A stretch of DNA of 64,000 bases from Pyrenochaeta sp. MPI-SDFR-AT-0127 (Eukaryota > Ascomycota > Dothideomycetes > Pleosporales > Cucurbitariaceae). The DNA is taken from NCBI GenBank assembly GCA_020747015.1, contig JAGTJM010000006.1, positions 682,001 through 746,000 of the forward strand, written 5' to 3'. Both the position numbers and the translations under genes were made by a program. Below the pieces are notes generated by a model, which was given only the letters and a program-made list of their open reading frames with translations, had not been told where the DNA came from and did no database searches. Each line of letters opens with the position of its first letter. The first letter of the stretch is position 1. Shown piece by piece: positions 10,434-21,180 of the stretch.

Positions 10434-11726
10434 ATGGCGCCAAGTGCTATCAGTCCCGAAATTCAAGAGCAGGATACTGTCCAGCCTAGGAAAGATACTT
10501 TGGGTCTCCCAGAGTCAGCGAGAAAGCGACTGGAGAAGGCAGGCATTGATCTGTCCAACGGGTATCCGTACAGGCCTGCGAAGCCGCTATATCTCGATGA
10601 TGTGTACAAGATCCGAGACTATGACCGCGAACACATAGACCCAGGTTCTCGAGCTGACCCGGAGAAGAAAGCTTTACTTATTGCAGCAAAAGAAGTTATA
10701 CACCTTACGTCCCACATCGGAACCGAGATCGTAGGTCTTCAGTTGAAGGATCTTACCGATCAGCAGAAAGATGAGCTTGGTCTTCTGATCGCTGAGAGGA
10801 GTGTCGTGTTCTTCCGTGACCAAGATATCTCGCCGCAACAGCAAAAGAAGCTTGGCGAGTGGTATGGAGAGATTGAAGTACATGTAAGTGCTGCAAGCGA
10901 CAGTTCGCAATGATATGCTAATGTGTGTATCCAGCCTCAAGTACCGGCAGTACCAGGCGTACCTGGTGTCTCAATCATTTGGCCTGCATTACAGGCTACT
11001 GAATTTCCAGCAAGCTTTAGGCAGACTGGTGGCGCTTCTAGATGGCACACTGATCTCGTACACGAGCGCCAGCCGGCAGGGTAAGATAGTGATAGTGTAT
11101 TTCGGAAATGCGGAGAACTAATGCCACCAGTGTCACTCATCTACACAACGACACCATTCCAAAGATCGGCGGCGACACCCTCTGGGCTTCGGGTTACGCT
11201 GCGTACGAGAAGCTGTCTCCTGACTTCAGAAAGATCATCGATGTATGTTCATCAAGCCTGCATATAAAGCAGTCGCTGACCTATATCACAGGGTAAACAA
11301 GCTGTTTACCGCAGTGCGCACCCATACTTGGACCGTAACAATCCAACAGCAGGACCAAAGTTCATTGAGCGAGTCCATCCTCTAGTACGCGTCCACCCAG
11401 CGACAGGGTGGAAAGCGCTCTGGGTCAACCGCGCGATGACAGATCGAATTGTCGGGTTGGATAAAGCCGAGAGTGACGTGATTCTCAACTATCTGTACGA
11501 CGTTTACGAAAAGAATATTGATATCCAAGTCCGCTTTCGATGGACTCCTGGAACATCTGCTTTGTGGGATAACAGAATCACCATTCACAACGCTAGCTGG
11601 GACTACGAGGGCAACGAGCCAAGGCATGGGACAAGGGTGACGGCGCTGGCAGAGAAGCCATTCTTTAAGGCTGACGCACCAACAAGGCGGCAGGCGCTCG
11701 GTTTGGCAGGTCCTGACGATGTGTGA
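10434..11726 (+). CDS. TauD/TfdA-type 2-oxoglutarate dioxygenase, 380 aa
   Basis: An Fe(II)/2-oxoglutarate-dependent dioxygenase of the taurine/sulfonate (TauD, yeast Jlp1) family. The exons are 10434-10883, 10935-11080, 11131-11242 and 11292-11726; the introns of 51, 50 and 49 nt are GT-AG and phases close. The metal-binding facial triad is visible: H188 and D190 in RWHTDLVHE, and H335 in LWDNRITIHNASWDY. A downstream RHGTRVT stretch supplies the Arg expected to hold 2-oxoglutarate. The start MAPSAISPEIQEQDTVQP is in good context (aaccATGGCG). Family members release sulfite from alkyl sulfonates, but related enzymes act on herbicide ethers or other acids, so the substrate is inferred. Pairing with the divergent FMO suggests one small-molecule oxidation module. 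Confidence 0.92.
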
Positions 11727-12352
11727 AGCGGCGAGCGCAATGGACTGGGTCAAAGAAGTAGTTGTGGGTGCGAGCCATCTTGCTAGAGTAGTTCTGAAAC
11801 TGCAAGGCACACCAAAATGAAGTGGTCGTTCTTCAAAACATGATCGGCTACCACATTCGTATTCAAGAAATTGCCATCAAGCGTACCTAAATTTCAAATT
11901 ACTTATCAAAAAAGAAAGTGAACTCGCATATAACTAAACCTATTACTCCTTTTCGCCTCATTGTCCGCTGTAACTTTAACCGTTCTCTTCCGGATACAAT
12001 CGTCTGCGAAATGGTACTTGAATCTCGTCAGCGCGCCGCAAATGCACCTCTGTTACAAATCCGGTGCGAACAGTCTCTTATCATGCAGATATGAGTAATG
12101 TTCTCTACCGAGTCGTGAACCAAGCTTGTTCTTTGACGTTGAAATTGTCAGTATTGCTACTCAAAGCCACGTGATGCGGAGCCCATGTTGCTCAGCCTCA
12201 CGGTTTCTATTGACCCCGCTGACACCCTCCAAATCAGCCGTGTAACATCTCCTCCACACGGATAGCCCAAACGTTTTCGACGCTTCTAGGTCTTCTTCAA
12301 ATTCTATACTCGTTTCCGATAATTTGCGCACCCCTAAAGCAATACTATCCTT
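11727..12352. other. Intergenic region, no gene supported
   Basis: About 630 bp between the dioxygenase stop and the HET-NLR start. I see no open frame of interest, no tRNA fold and no repeat. It probably holds the terminator of one gene and the promoter of the other. Confidence 0.5.
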
Positions 12353-15300
12353 ATGCGCCTTCTGCGTATTGACAGCGATGGCGAGTTCAGCCTTGTCGAA
12401 TATGTAAGAAAAGACATCCCTCCGTATGCGATCCTTTCACACACTTGGGGCGAAGATCATGAGGAAGTTAGCTTTAGGGACTTTTCACATGGCTTGAGCA
12501 AGAGCAAGGCAGGCCATAAGAAGCTTGTCTTTTGCGGAAAGCGAGCAGCATATGACAACCTGCGGTACTTCTGGGTAGACACTTGCTGTATCGACAAGTC
12601 TAGTAGTGCTGAGCTTCAAGAAGCTATTAATTCCATGTTCCAGTGGTATTGCAAAGCTACTAAGTGCTACGCATATCTAGCTGACGTTTCAATTGCGAGG
12701 GTTGAAGGAATCGACACTTTGTCCCAACAAGCACAAACAAAAGCAAATAAGCAAGCTTTTCAAGAAAGCAGGTGGTTTACTCGAGGTTGGACACTCCAAG
12801 AGCTCCTAGCTCCAACATCCGTAGAGTTCTTTTCTGCCGAAGGCGAACGACTTGGTGATAGATCTTCATTGCTGCAAGATATCTACGATAGCACCGGAAT
12901 TTCTCCTCAAGCTATTCAAGGCAGACCTCTAAATCAGTTCAACATCGAGACGCGACTTTCATGGGCAGAGAACCGGACGACAAAGAGAGAGGAAGACAAA
13001 GCGTATGCGTTACTAGGCATTTTTGATGTTCATATGCCCCTTATATATGGTGAAGGAGAAGAGAATGCTTTCAGGCGGCTTCGAGAAGAAATTGATAAGT
13101 CTGCAAAGAGTCATTTGCATCCGCAGGCCTCAGTTCAGCCGCGCACGGTAGAGGCGAACACTGTACGAACTTTGCAATTGGGTTCCCCAGGTCAGTGCTG
13201 CATTTATTTTGTGATAGGCTGGGCTGTCAGAGTAAAATAGTACAGCCTCTGGTCGTGTTCCGTAGCACACATGAACTAATCTGGAGCAGCCTCGTGGATT
13301 GTTCCACTCCCAAAACCACGATTCTTTGTAGGCCGAGCGACACAACTCGCTCGCCTCCGTGCACATATATCATCAGGAGCCGGCCAACGACTAGCCATTT
13401 ATGGTCTTGGAGGCTGTGGGAAGACGGCCCTTGCTCTGGAAACTGCATATCAGACCAAAGAGCAAGAACCTACACGCGCTGTCTTCTGGGTACCAACAGT
13501 CAGTCAAGAAAGCTTTGAGCAGGCGTATCGAAGTATAGGGGCACTTTTGCGCATACCGGGCATCACCGATAACCAGGCTGACATTAAGGGGCTTGTCAAG
13601 GCGAGACTGAGCGATGAAAGTATTGGACAATGGTTGATGATCGTCGACAACGCAGACGATGTAAACGTGCTTTTAGACCCCATTGATGGGCGAAATGGCG
13701 TTGATCGGCTGATCGACTACCTCCCGCGCAGCTGCCAAGGGTCAATTATCTTCACAACACGAACTCGAGCTGCTGCGATCAAGTTGGCTGAAAACAACGT
13801 GATAGCGCTGGGCGAGCTGGAAAAATCAGAAGCGAAGGATGTGCTGAGAACACGTTTGCTCCAAGAACATCAGCACCAACTCCAGGAAGAAGAGACAGTT
13901 GACGAGTTTCTTAATATGCTCGCCTTCCTGGCTCTTGCTATCGTACAAGCTGTTGCCTTCATTAACACGAACGACATCGCCCTTTCCGATTATATTACAC
14001 ACTATACTTCTAGCGAGAAGGACGCTATTGACCTTCTCGGCAATGAGTTTGAAGACGAGGGCAGATATCCACACGTTAAAAACCCAGTTGCCACGACGTG
14101 GTACATTTCCTTCGAGCATATTCGAAAACGCAATGAGTTGGCTGCAGACTATCTATCCTTCATGGCATGTACAGCCAACAACGACATACCCTCATCGATG
14201 TTACCAGCGAGCGGCTCTAAGATAGATCACGTGGTAGCAATTGGGGTCTTGAAAGCATATGCCTTTATCAGCGAGCGTCAACAAAAGGACGGGCAGCAAA
14301 GCCAGACACAAAGACTGTCTAAGGCTTTTGATGTCCACCCACTGGTACACTTGGCAATACGAGGTTGGCTGAAGGCACATAAAGAGTGGAACTTCTGGGT
14401 GAAGAAGACATTAGCACGTCTGGTGGACATAGTTCCATTTGGAGGTTATGATAGCCGAGAGGTCTGGACAACATATCTACCACATGCCATGCATATCGTA
14501 AACTTGGCTGAGGTGTGCGATACAGATGATAGAATGTTGTTGTTGGAGCGGACAGGATGGTGTGAATATACGATTGGACGATTTGAGGCTGCGGAGCGCG
14601 TTAATCGGCAGCTCCTTGAGCAAAGAGAGAGACTTGTAGGAAAAGAGCACCCAGATACAATTTGGAGCATGAACGAATTGGCAAGGGCACTAAACGGTCA
14701 AGGGAAGTATGCAGAGTCGGAGCAGATAGATCAAGAGGCGCTATTGTTAAGCCAAAAGGTATTGGGAAAAGAAGATCCAAACACTCTAACAACTATGGAC
14801 AATCTCGCACGGGTACAAGGCAGGCAGGGAAAATACGCAGAGGCAGAGACGATGCACCGAAAGGTTCTAGAATTAAGCACAAAGGTAATGGGAGCGCTCC
14901 ATCCGGATACACTCATATGCAGGAGCAATCTTGCGCAGGTATTGAGTAGTCAAGGAAAGCATACGGAAGCAACATCTATGAATCAAGAAACACTATCAAG
15001 CATGGAAGCAGTATTAGGGAAAGAGCATGTAGACACGTTGATAAGCAAAAGTAATCTCGCTGTTAACCTAACCCAGCAAGGAAAATACACAGAGGCAGTG
15101 AAAATGCATCAAGAGGTATTAGCAGTAAGGGAAACCCTATTGGGGAAAGAGCATCCAGACACCCTAACGTGCATGAGCAATCTGAGCCATGCACTAAACG
15201 GTCAGGGCAAATACGAAGAAGCAGAAAAGATGAATCAAGCGATACTTCTACTGCGGGTAAAGATACTGGGAAGACGGCATCCAGATACGCTACAAAGCAT

Positions 15301-15676
15301 GAACAACCTGGCACACGGATTTTTCAACCAGCGCAGATATGCAGAAGCTGAGAAGATGTTTAAAGAAACTATAACACTGAGAGAAATGGTTTTGGGAAAG
15401 CAACATCCGGACACACTAACGAACGTCTTCTGGCTGGCTGGTATCCTGCAACGCCGAAAGCAGTACAATGATGCTTCACAACTCTATGAACGGGCGCTCA
15501 GAGGCTATCAGCTCACGTTCGGGCCAGACCATCCACGGACTCTAGCGTGCCAAAATGCACAGGCGGCCAACCAACGAGCATCATACAATCAGGCTTTGTT
15601 AGGCACCATACAACAGTCCGGAGATCCACAGTCGCAACCTGCACACTCTAGTTCTTCAGAGCCTAACGTCAAATGA
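12353..15676 (+). CDS. HET / NB-ARC / TPR NLR-type protein, 1074 aa
   Basis: A fungal NOD-like receptor (STAND ATPase) with a HET effector domain, expected to act in heterokaryon incompatibility or other recognition-triggered cell death. Exons are 12353-13190 and 13290-15676 with a 99-nt GT-AG intron. Residues 1-230: a HET domain of the HET-D/E kind, starting MRLLRID, then YAILSHTWG (25-33), the FWVDTCCID element and GWTLQELLAP. Residues about 290-620: NB-ARC, with RFFVGRATQL, a P-loop in GLGGCGKTALA (318-328), Walker B WLMIVDNADDV (394-404) and SIIFTTRTR as sensor 1. Residues about 700-1050: eight kinesin-light-chain-type TPRs of 42 aa, each marked by a variant of KEHPDTL. The TPR array would be the sensor, NB-ARC the switch and HET the output. 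All parts are intact, with no stop or frameshift. Confidence 0.93.
14580..15560 (+). repeat. Eight 126-bp repeats encoding 42-aa TPR units
   Basis: Within the NLR gene the 3' part is a tandem array of 126-bp units. The HPDT-type motif recurs as KEHPDTIW, KEDPNTLT, ALHPDTLI, KEHVDTLI, KEHPDTLT, RRHPDTLQ, KQHPDTLT and PDHPRTLA at strict 42-residue spacing. The middle units are the most alike. This periodicity is the basis on which repeat number could vary by unequal exchange. Confidence 0.88.
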
Positions 15677-16253
15677 TTGAGTTGAAATCGAAAGTGAGCG
15701 ATGAAGTAAAATAATGGATGCATGGCGATTCAAACAATCAACAATAGAAAGCTTCAGGTACGGACTTATGCAGGGTTTGTACTTGAAAGGCTGGAGCCGT
15801 AGGACTGCTGAGAAAAGACATAATGTGGCTCAGCAATTTCATATGCGCGGTGGAAATCGGTTTGCATGGTCAGCATGCAATCACCATAAACATAGAGGGC
15901 ACTGTCCTGGCGTCTTCTTTGCATTTGTTGCTTCATTTGTGAATGAAAACGAAGCTTTACAGTTATGTATCCAGGGGCCATGATGCAATGAGACTGAGAT
16001 AAAGCTTCGCACTTCCCAGCGCGTCGACAACTAAGATTTGATATCATTCTGATAGTTAGAAAGGGTTGAAGGAGCTTCGAGTAATCCAGTGAGATTTTCG
16101 TAGTTCTTCCCGTACACGGACTGGCGCCGCCGACAATCTACTGGACAGGGCTTGCTCATAGTGTGCTCATTTGATCTACTCTACATGTAATCTGATCGAT
16201 CTCATCTTAAGTACCTTGAGATTCGATCCAAGTAATGAATATTTGTGAATTTC
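15677..16253. other. Intergenic region between the two convergent HET genes
   Basis: About 580 bp separate the two stop codons. The frames here are short and have no recognisable content, so I treat it as 3' flanking sequence of both genes. Confidence 0.5.
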
Positions 16254-18083
16254 TCAGACTAAAAACACGGTGCGAGGTCCCTTCCCTTGGCTTCGGAACT
16301 CAGTAATAGCATCAATGGCAGTAACGCCATGGAAGTAGCTTTCACCAACCAACTCGAACTCATCACCCAACTCAGAAGATTCTTTGGGCCGCATGACGAA
16401 TGGCACCGCACCACCAGGCAGTAGACACACGAGATCGCCCGGGAGTGTACCCGGAGGCGCCAAGCCCACCATGCCGTTGCGCGTCACACAAAAAGCGCGA
16501 TTCCACGACGTGATCAGCATGATATTATACCAGTCCATCATCGTGGCTACTGTACGATCCATGGAATCTCCGTATTGCTTTTGGTATTGCTCGAAGCTTT
16601 CAAAGACGCAAGAAGGTGGGATCCCGCACTGTCTTGCTAACGTGTATTTGTATCTCAAGTATCCGTGGACCCAATCTTCTGGGGCTCGGGTCCTGTCCCT
16701 AACGGAATTCGCTATTGTGGTGCGCCAAAATGCGTCGAAAAGGGGGATGCTGGGGCGAGGAGGAGCGGTCATAGGGTACGGGTCTTGTGCACCAGCAACA
16801 GCCATTCGTTCTGCAGCGTCAAACCATGCTAATAATTGTTCGGACTCGACTTTGCCTTCAACGTCTGTCAACGGCTCACTGACTTTTTCAATAGAGTCCA
16901 AGTCGAAAAGCTTCATCTGTAGTTTGCCGTTACTATGTAAGCTTATTCCTCGCTTGTCGGGAGCCATCATCTCTGGACCATTGTAGAAGTGCCAATATAG
17001 CGGCTGAGCTATAGGCATAAGAGTCCAGTCAGGGACGTAGGACGGAAGACTTGGGAGTTTTCGAGGAAACCCACGCCCTGCTTTGCAAAACAACTCGAGT
17101 GTCTCGTGTTTCAGCAAAATCTTGTTGACAGCATTTGTAAGGACTTCCTCGACAGACATAGTGTAATCCGGATGTAGACCCAGGTCATCTATATCGGAGG
17201 AGAGAGCGCACAAACCAAAGATGCAATCTCTTGTATTTGTCGCATTCCGCCACCAGCATTGGGGGATAAGATCTAGGAGTGAGAATTTCTGTCCTTCCTC
17301 GAGGCTATCGCGCATCCATTGAATGATTGGTATCGCACCGCATCCATCTGGCTGGCCATTTTCTGAGTGCAGGCCTTCACCAGGTCTCTGGAGAAACATC
17401 CCATAAAGCAAGCCGTTATCGTCACCCAATATTCGTACTCGTTCCCAAGGAATAGTGTGTCGCCCGAACCGAATGACAACTTCACGACCTAGCACAACTT
17501 CTTGAAGGGTCCAGATACGCGACCACCATGGATGATGTAGAAAATCCCTTAGCGCAATCCATTCGGGTGATCTCAGTCTTCGGCTGTGAATTGCTTGCAT
17601 GCCCTGGACAGTGTTTGTGCCTCCATCAAGCTGACTATGCAGCTCATCAAGCAAGCCCATGGCCAGGTCTTCATTACCTCTAGGCCGTGGTAACCAGACA
17701 ACGACCTGGGAAGCTTTTTCATACACAACCTTCATAAGAAGGATTTGATGCTGTTTCTCGATCAGGTCTTGCTGATTAATGCAAATCGCGTCGATCCAGA
17801 TAAGGCGAGGGGAAGCAGGATCGCGCAGCTCGATGAGTCCATCGTAGGCATTTCCAAATGCAACAAATCTCTTCCTATTGATTTCGATCGGATTTTGAGC
17901 AGCGTTGTCCCCCCACGTGTAAGACAGAGCTTCGAAGGTTGGTAATGACGAGAGGCTAAATGCCTCTAGGGAACAGGATAGCGGGCCTTCCCCACTCCCA
18001 GGATGAATTGTGAGAAGCCTAATCTCAGAGCGAGCATCTCTAAACGCTTCGAATTCAAAGTCTAACATCAGATAATATGACAA
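16254..18083 (-). CDS. HET-domain protein, 609 aa
   Basis: A heterokaryon-incompatibility (HET, PF06985-type) protein in one exon. The HET domain occupies about residues 48-200: FEALSYTWGD (50-59), then LIELRDPASPRLIWIDAICI followed by NQQDLIEKQHQ, the VYEKASQVVVWL element, and WWSRIWTLQEVVLGREVVIRFG. The C-terminal 400 residues follow the pattern of the largest fungal HET class, ending with GLAPPGTLPGDLVCLLPGG and ELVGESYFHGV, which I know as a common tail module of these proteins. There is no NB-ARC or repeat part, so it is a stand-alone effector-type HET protein. It runs toward the HET-NLR gene. The start at 18083 gives MSYYLMLDFEFEAF; an N-terminal extension is unlikely. It has no stops or frameshifts. 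Confidence 0.9.
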   Translation of the reverse strand: MSYYLMLDFEFEAFRDARSEIRLLTIHPGSGEGPLSCSLEAFSLSSLPTFEALSYTWGDNAAQNPIEINRKRFVAFGNAYDGLIELRDPASPRLIWIDAICINQQDLIEKQHQILLMKVVYEKASQVVVWLPRPRGNEDLAMGLLDELHSQLDGGTNTVQGMQAIHSRRLRSPEWIALRDFLHHPWWSRIWTLQEVVLGREVVIRFGRHTIPWERVRILGDDNGLLYGMFLQRPGEGLHSENGQPDGCGAIPIIQWMRDSLEEGQKFSLLDLIPQCWWRNATNTRDCIFGLCALSSDIDDLGLHPDYTMSVEEVLTNAVNKILLKHETLELFCKAGRGFPRKLPSLPSYVPDWTLMPIAQPLYWHFYNGPEMMAPDKRGISLHSNGKLQMKLFDLDSIEKVSEPLTDVEGKVESEQLLAWFDAAERMAVAGAQDPYPMTAPPRPSIPLFDAFWRTTIANSVRDRTRAPEDWVHGYLRYKYTLARQCGIPPSCVFESFEQYQKQYGDSMDRTVATMMDWYNIMLITSWNRAFCVTRNGMVGLAPPGTLPGDLVCLLPGGAVPFVMRPKESSELGDEFELVGESYFHGVTAIDAITEFRSQGKGPRTVFLV

Positions 18084-18682
18084 AGGTGATTCTATCTGAT
18101 ATTGATTACCAGATTATACACTATATGTTGTTACAAGGCTGAGTCAATAAAGTTCATAAACTTGGGCCACGTCTCGTACCTGGTATGATGGCTAAAGTAT
18201 GTCGACTTTCATTAATTTGGAATCCCACGTAGATTTGGTGTACCCTGAAAGTAACAATGAGAACTACGAGAGATACTGGCAGAGAGTGCCATCCCACTCC
18301 AGGCTGCCAGCGCCAAGGCACTACACTAAAAATAGAAATATTCTTATATACAGGATGCTCATCGTCGTTCTAGGAGTTACGAATCTTTACTATACTGCCC
18401 GATTGCAACGATTTATCAACTTCAGCTATGATGGCCACGCCTTGTATCTTCTAGAAAGTTTAGCTTGCCAAACAGATGAACGAAACACACAGCTGACACC
18501 CCACCCCATTTATTTTCAAGTTTGGTCAAATCCGATCAGACCGTTCGTTCCTCCAAAAACAATCATTGTCATTTGCGTCACGATGTATATGACTTCAGAA
18601 TGAGATCAAAACGTGGTGAAGCGTTCGCTGTGCACTCGCTCTTAGCCACGGCAAAACATAATTATACAGTGCATATACAAGT
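18084..18682. other. Intergenic region upstream of the HET gene
   Basis: About 600 bp. A 134-codon plus-strand frame at 18199-18603 looks more like chance: its composition is even across all residues and no domain is visible. I do not annotate it. Confidence 0.45.
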
Positions 18683-20830
18683 CTATCTTACACTCCCCGC
18701 ACTCGTGCTGGGCTTGCCAATTCTCTCTAGTGCCTCTCTCACTCTTCGCACAGCCTCCCGTGCTTCTCTCCTCTCCACAGCACCCTCAGCCTCAATCTCT
18801 TTCTTCACACCCCGGCTCCTCACAATCAGTCTCACAACATCCTCGGTAGCCTTCAGTGTTCGTCGGCCTTCCTCCCGAGCCGTACCTTGCCATGTCTCCC
18901 TTGCGCCCTCCCACAATTTCTGCATGCGCCTCAGCGAGAATGTTAAGCCTAAGGCCGCGACGGCAGAAGCCTCGAATACCGATATCGAGGATACAGAGAC
19001 GTAGAGCAATGCGGAGAGAGCGGATGAAAGTGATGTCGTGGAAAAAGTTTGAAGGATGAGACGTTGTGCTAGAGCTTGAAGGGGCGGTACAATGTCGCTA
19101 ATAAGTTCTGCGCGTGCGGTGGATATGTATTCAGGCCAGGGCTGCGGTTTGCGTAATTCTGTGCTCAAATCTGTCTGTGGGTTTTTGACCGTGGGCGCGG
19201 TATCTTGAGTTGTCACTTCTGGTATGTCGGTGACAATGAGCTTTTGAGCATCTTCCGGAAAACCAGCCTGGTTCATTCTTCCGGCAAGGTAGATACTGTT
19301 CTTCTCGGCAGAAACGAGCCATGTCCGCTCGAGGATCTCAGAACTAATCATTGTTACGTCATCCACACGCCAGAACAGTTTCCACCAAGACAGCTTATGC
19401 CAATTCCTCGACGAGAAGGCTTCGTCAAGCTGGTCCCTCAACTCAGTATGTGACTTCTCTGCCCAGGATTCAAGATGTCCGATGATAGAGCTGGCGGCTT
19501 CTTGGTCAGTGGGTATTGAGGCGAGCTTCTGCAGTTGAGCTGTGTCGTCTTTGGTGATGTTGGCCTCAACGTCTGAGGCGATGGAGGATATGAGCGACCT
19601 CATGGCAGGTTTGATGGGTTCAGTGGGCTGGAGGTCTTGGATGATCCATTTCGACAACGCTGGAATGCCACTTCGGAACCAGCCGTGCTCGTAGGCGAGT
19701 GAGTTTTGAATCGACTCACGGAAGGTGGCAAGCGCTTTCGCGCCGGTCTCCGCGTTGATGGCGACGCTCGCTGTTTTCACATCCGGATCTATTTCTGTGG
19801 AAGGCGGCGGAATGTCGACAGCCAACTTGACCATTTCGCCAATATCCGCAGCGCCATCTGCCGAGAATTTTCCGAAAGCAATGGCGCTGTCAAGTCCTTC
19901 CCCTAGTATTAAGGTCTTGTGAACTGGGTATGGCACCGGCAGACCTCTTGCAGAGGTAGCTTGTAGCTTTGGTACCAGTAGCGACTCAGTTGAGCTTTCA
20001 GATGAAGCAGATGCCACTGTGTTTGCGATGTTGACATTCAAAGATGAGACTAGTATCTCTAGGTTGTGTGATTGCAGAAGTCGCGAGGGCACCGAAAGGA
20101 CTTTGTACAGCGGCGTCGGTGTATGCGCATCGGAGTCGTCTCCATATCTGACGCATCAAATAAGTAAGTGCTTTCTTTCCTAGATTCGTTTGGACTCACT
20201 TCAGCAGCACGGCCCTCTCATTGCCATCGCCTGCCTTCTCTAACTCTCTTTCCCATCGCTCTTCGGTACCTAATGGGTCTGCAAGTAATAGTCGCGCTAG
20301 TCGCTGTGCACTGACTTGGCTGTTCAGCCCAAGTACTATACGCACACGTCAGTTTTGCGTGTCTCTCGTCCTGCCAATGTCTGTATTTCCATACCCGCAA
20401 TCCTTGTCACAGCATCGTGGGCCGCCACTCCTCGCAGAGCCAATTGCAGTCTACTGATATTGACATAAGTTTCCGCAGCTCCACTTAGAGCCGATAATGC
20501 ATCGTATAGCTCCTTGTTCTTCTGTGGGATGTTTGGACGCAGATTTATCGCAGTCGGCGACACATGCGTTGATGCAGAGCGGATGCGGAGGTTCGAGGGG
20601 CGCAAGCTTGGTGCATGGCGACAATGAAGCGCAAGTGGTATTCTTTCAATTGATCGTCCTGTGCGAAGGCAATTCGATCGCGGCACAAAGGCCACCCATG
20701 GAGGCATCGGGCCTGAAGATGAGCATTCCTGTCGTGGCTGCAATGTCGATGTTGACGTAGGGCTCTGCGGGCCGAAAAATGGCCCGCGCTCGCACGTGCA
20801 CAAAACTTCACAAGCAGATCTTCCACGCAC
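18683..20830 (-). CDS. mmc1: Mmc1-like mitochondrial membrane protein, 678 aa
   Basis: A conserved filamentous-fungal mitochondrial protein resembling Mmc1. The exons are 20395-20830, 20200-20335 and 18683-20147; introns of 59 and 52 nt are GT-AG and phases close. The N-terminus is Arg/Ser-rich without acidic residues, a typical mitochondrial presequence; the second ATG at 20707 (MPPWVAFVPR) may be the true start and leaves a cleaner presequence. The conserved core begins around ELYDALSALSGAAETYVNIS, continues RLQLALRG and VLGLNSQVSAQRLARLLL across the first intron, and ends with a C-terminal hydrophobic pair of segments (LSSALSALLYVSVSSISVF and EASAVAALGLTFSLRRM) followed by a long basic helix. 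The cellular role is not well defined. The gene is a certain real gene; the family name is from memory of the pattern. Confidence 0.82.
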
Positions 20831-21180
20831 GTTAACAGGTAAGGTTGCGTGTTAGGAATAAATTTTTATTGAAAGTGAGACATGAGCTCACTGAGAGCCT
20901 GGGCACTAGGCCAGCAAACTATTACCGTTCGTCGTAAGTTAATAACCTCTAGGTCCCATCCATTTGGCCTGCAATGCGCCTACGCGATAAACTGATGACA
21001 TTGCTGGCCCGCCAATACAGAAATCAAAAGCCTACACGTCCTTCAGCTTCCAGGATTGCACTTCGGCTTCACTCTCAGATCGCGAGCGCCTGAATGGCAC
21101 CTAGCTCCGTTTGCTGCGCCCGGATCCGGAAGACCTTCTCTCTTTAGCAATGGGATGGAAGACTGGGGCTAAAGTAAAAC
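20831..21180. other. Short intergenic region, possible alternative 3' exon of calcineurin
   Basis: The 350 bp upstream of the Mmc1-like start and downstream of calcineurin. It may contain a spliced C-terminal extension of calcineurin (about 21083-21134), because the calcineurin stop codon overlaps a consensus GTGAGT donor. Otherwise nothing is visible. Confidence 0.4.

Noticed and set aside
18199..18603. 134-codon plus frame upstream of the HET gene
   Set aside because: No domain, no signal, chance-like composition; it lies where a promoter is expected.
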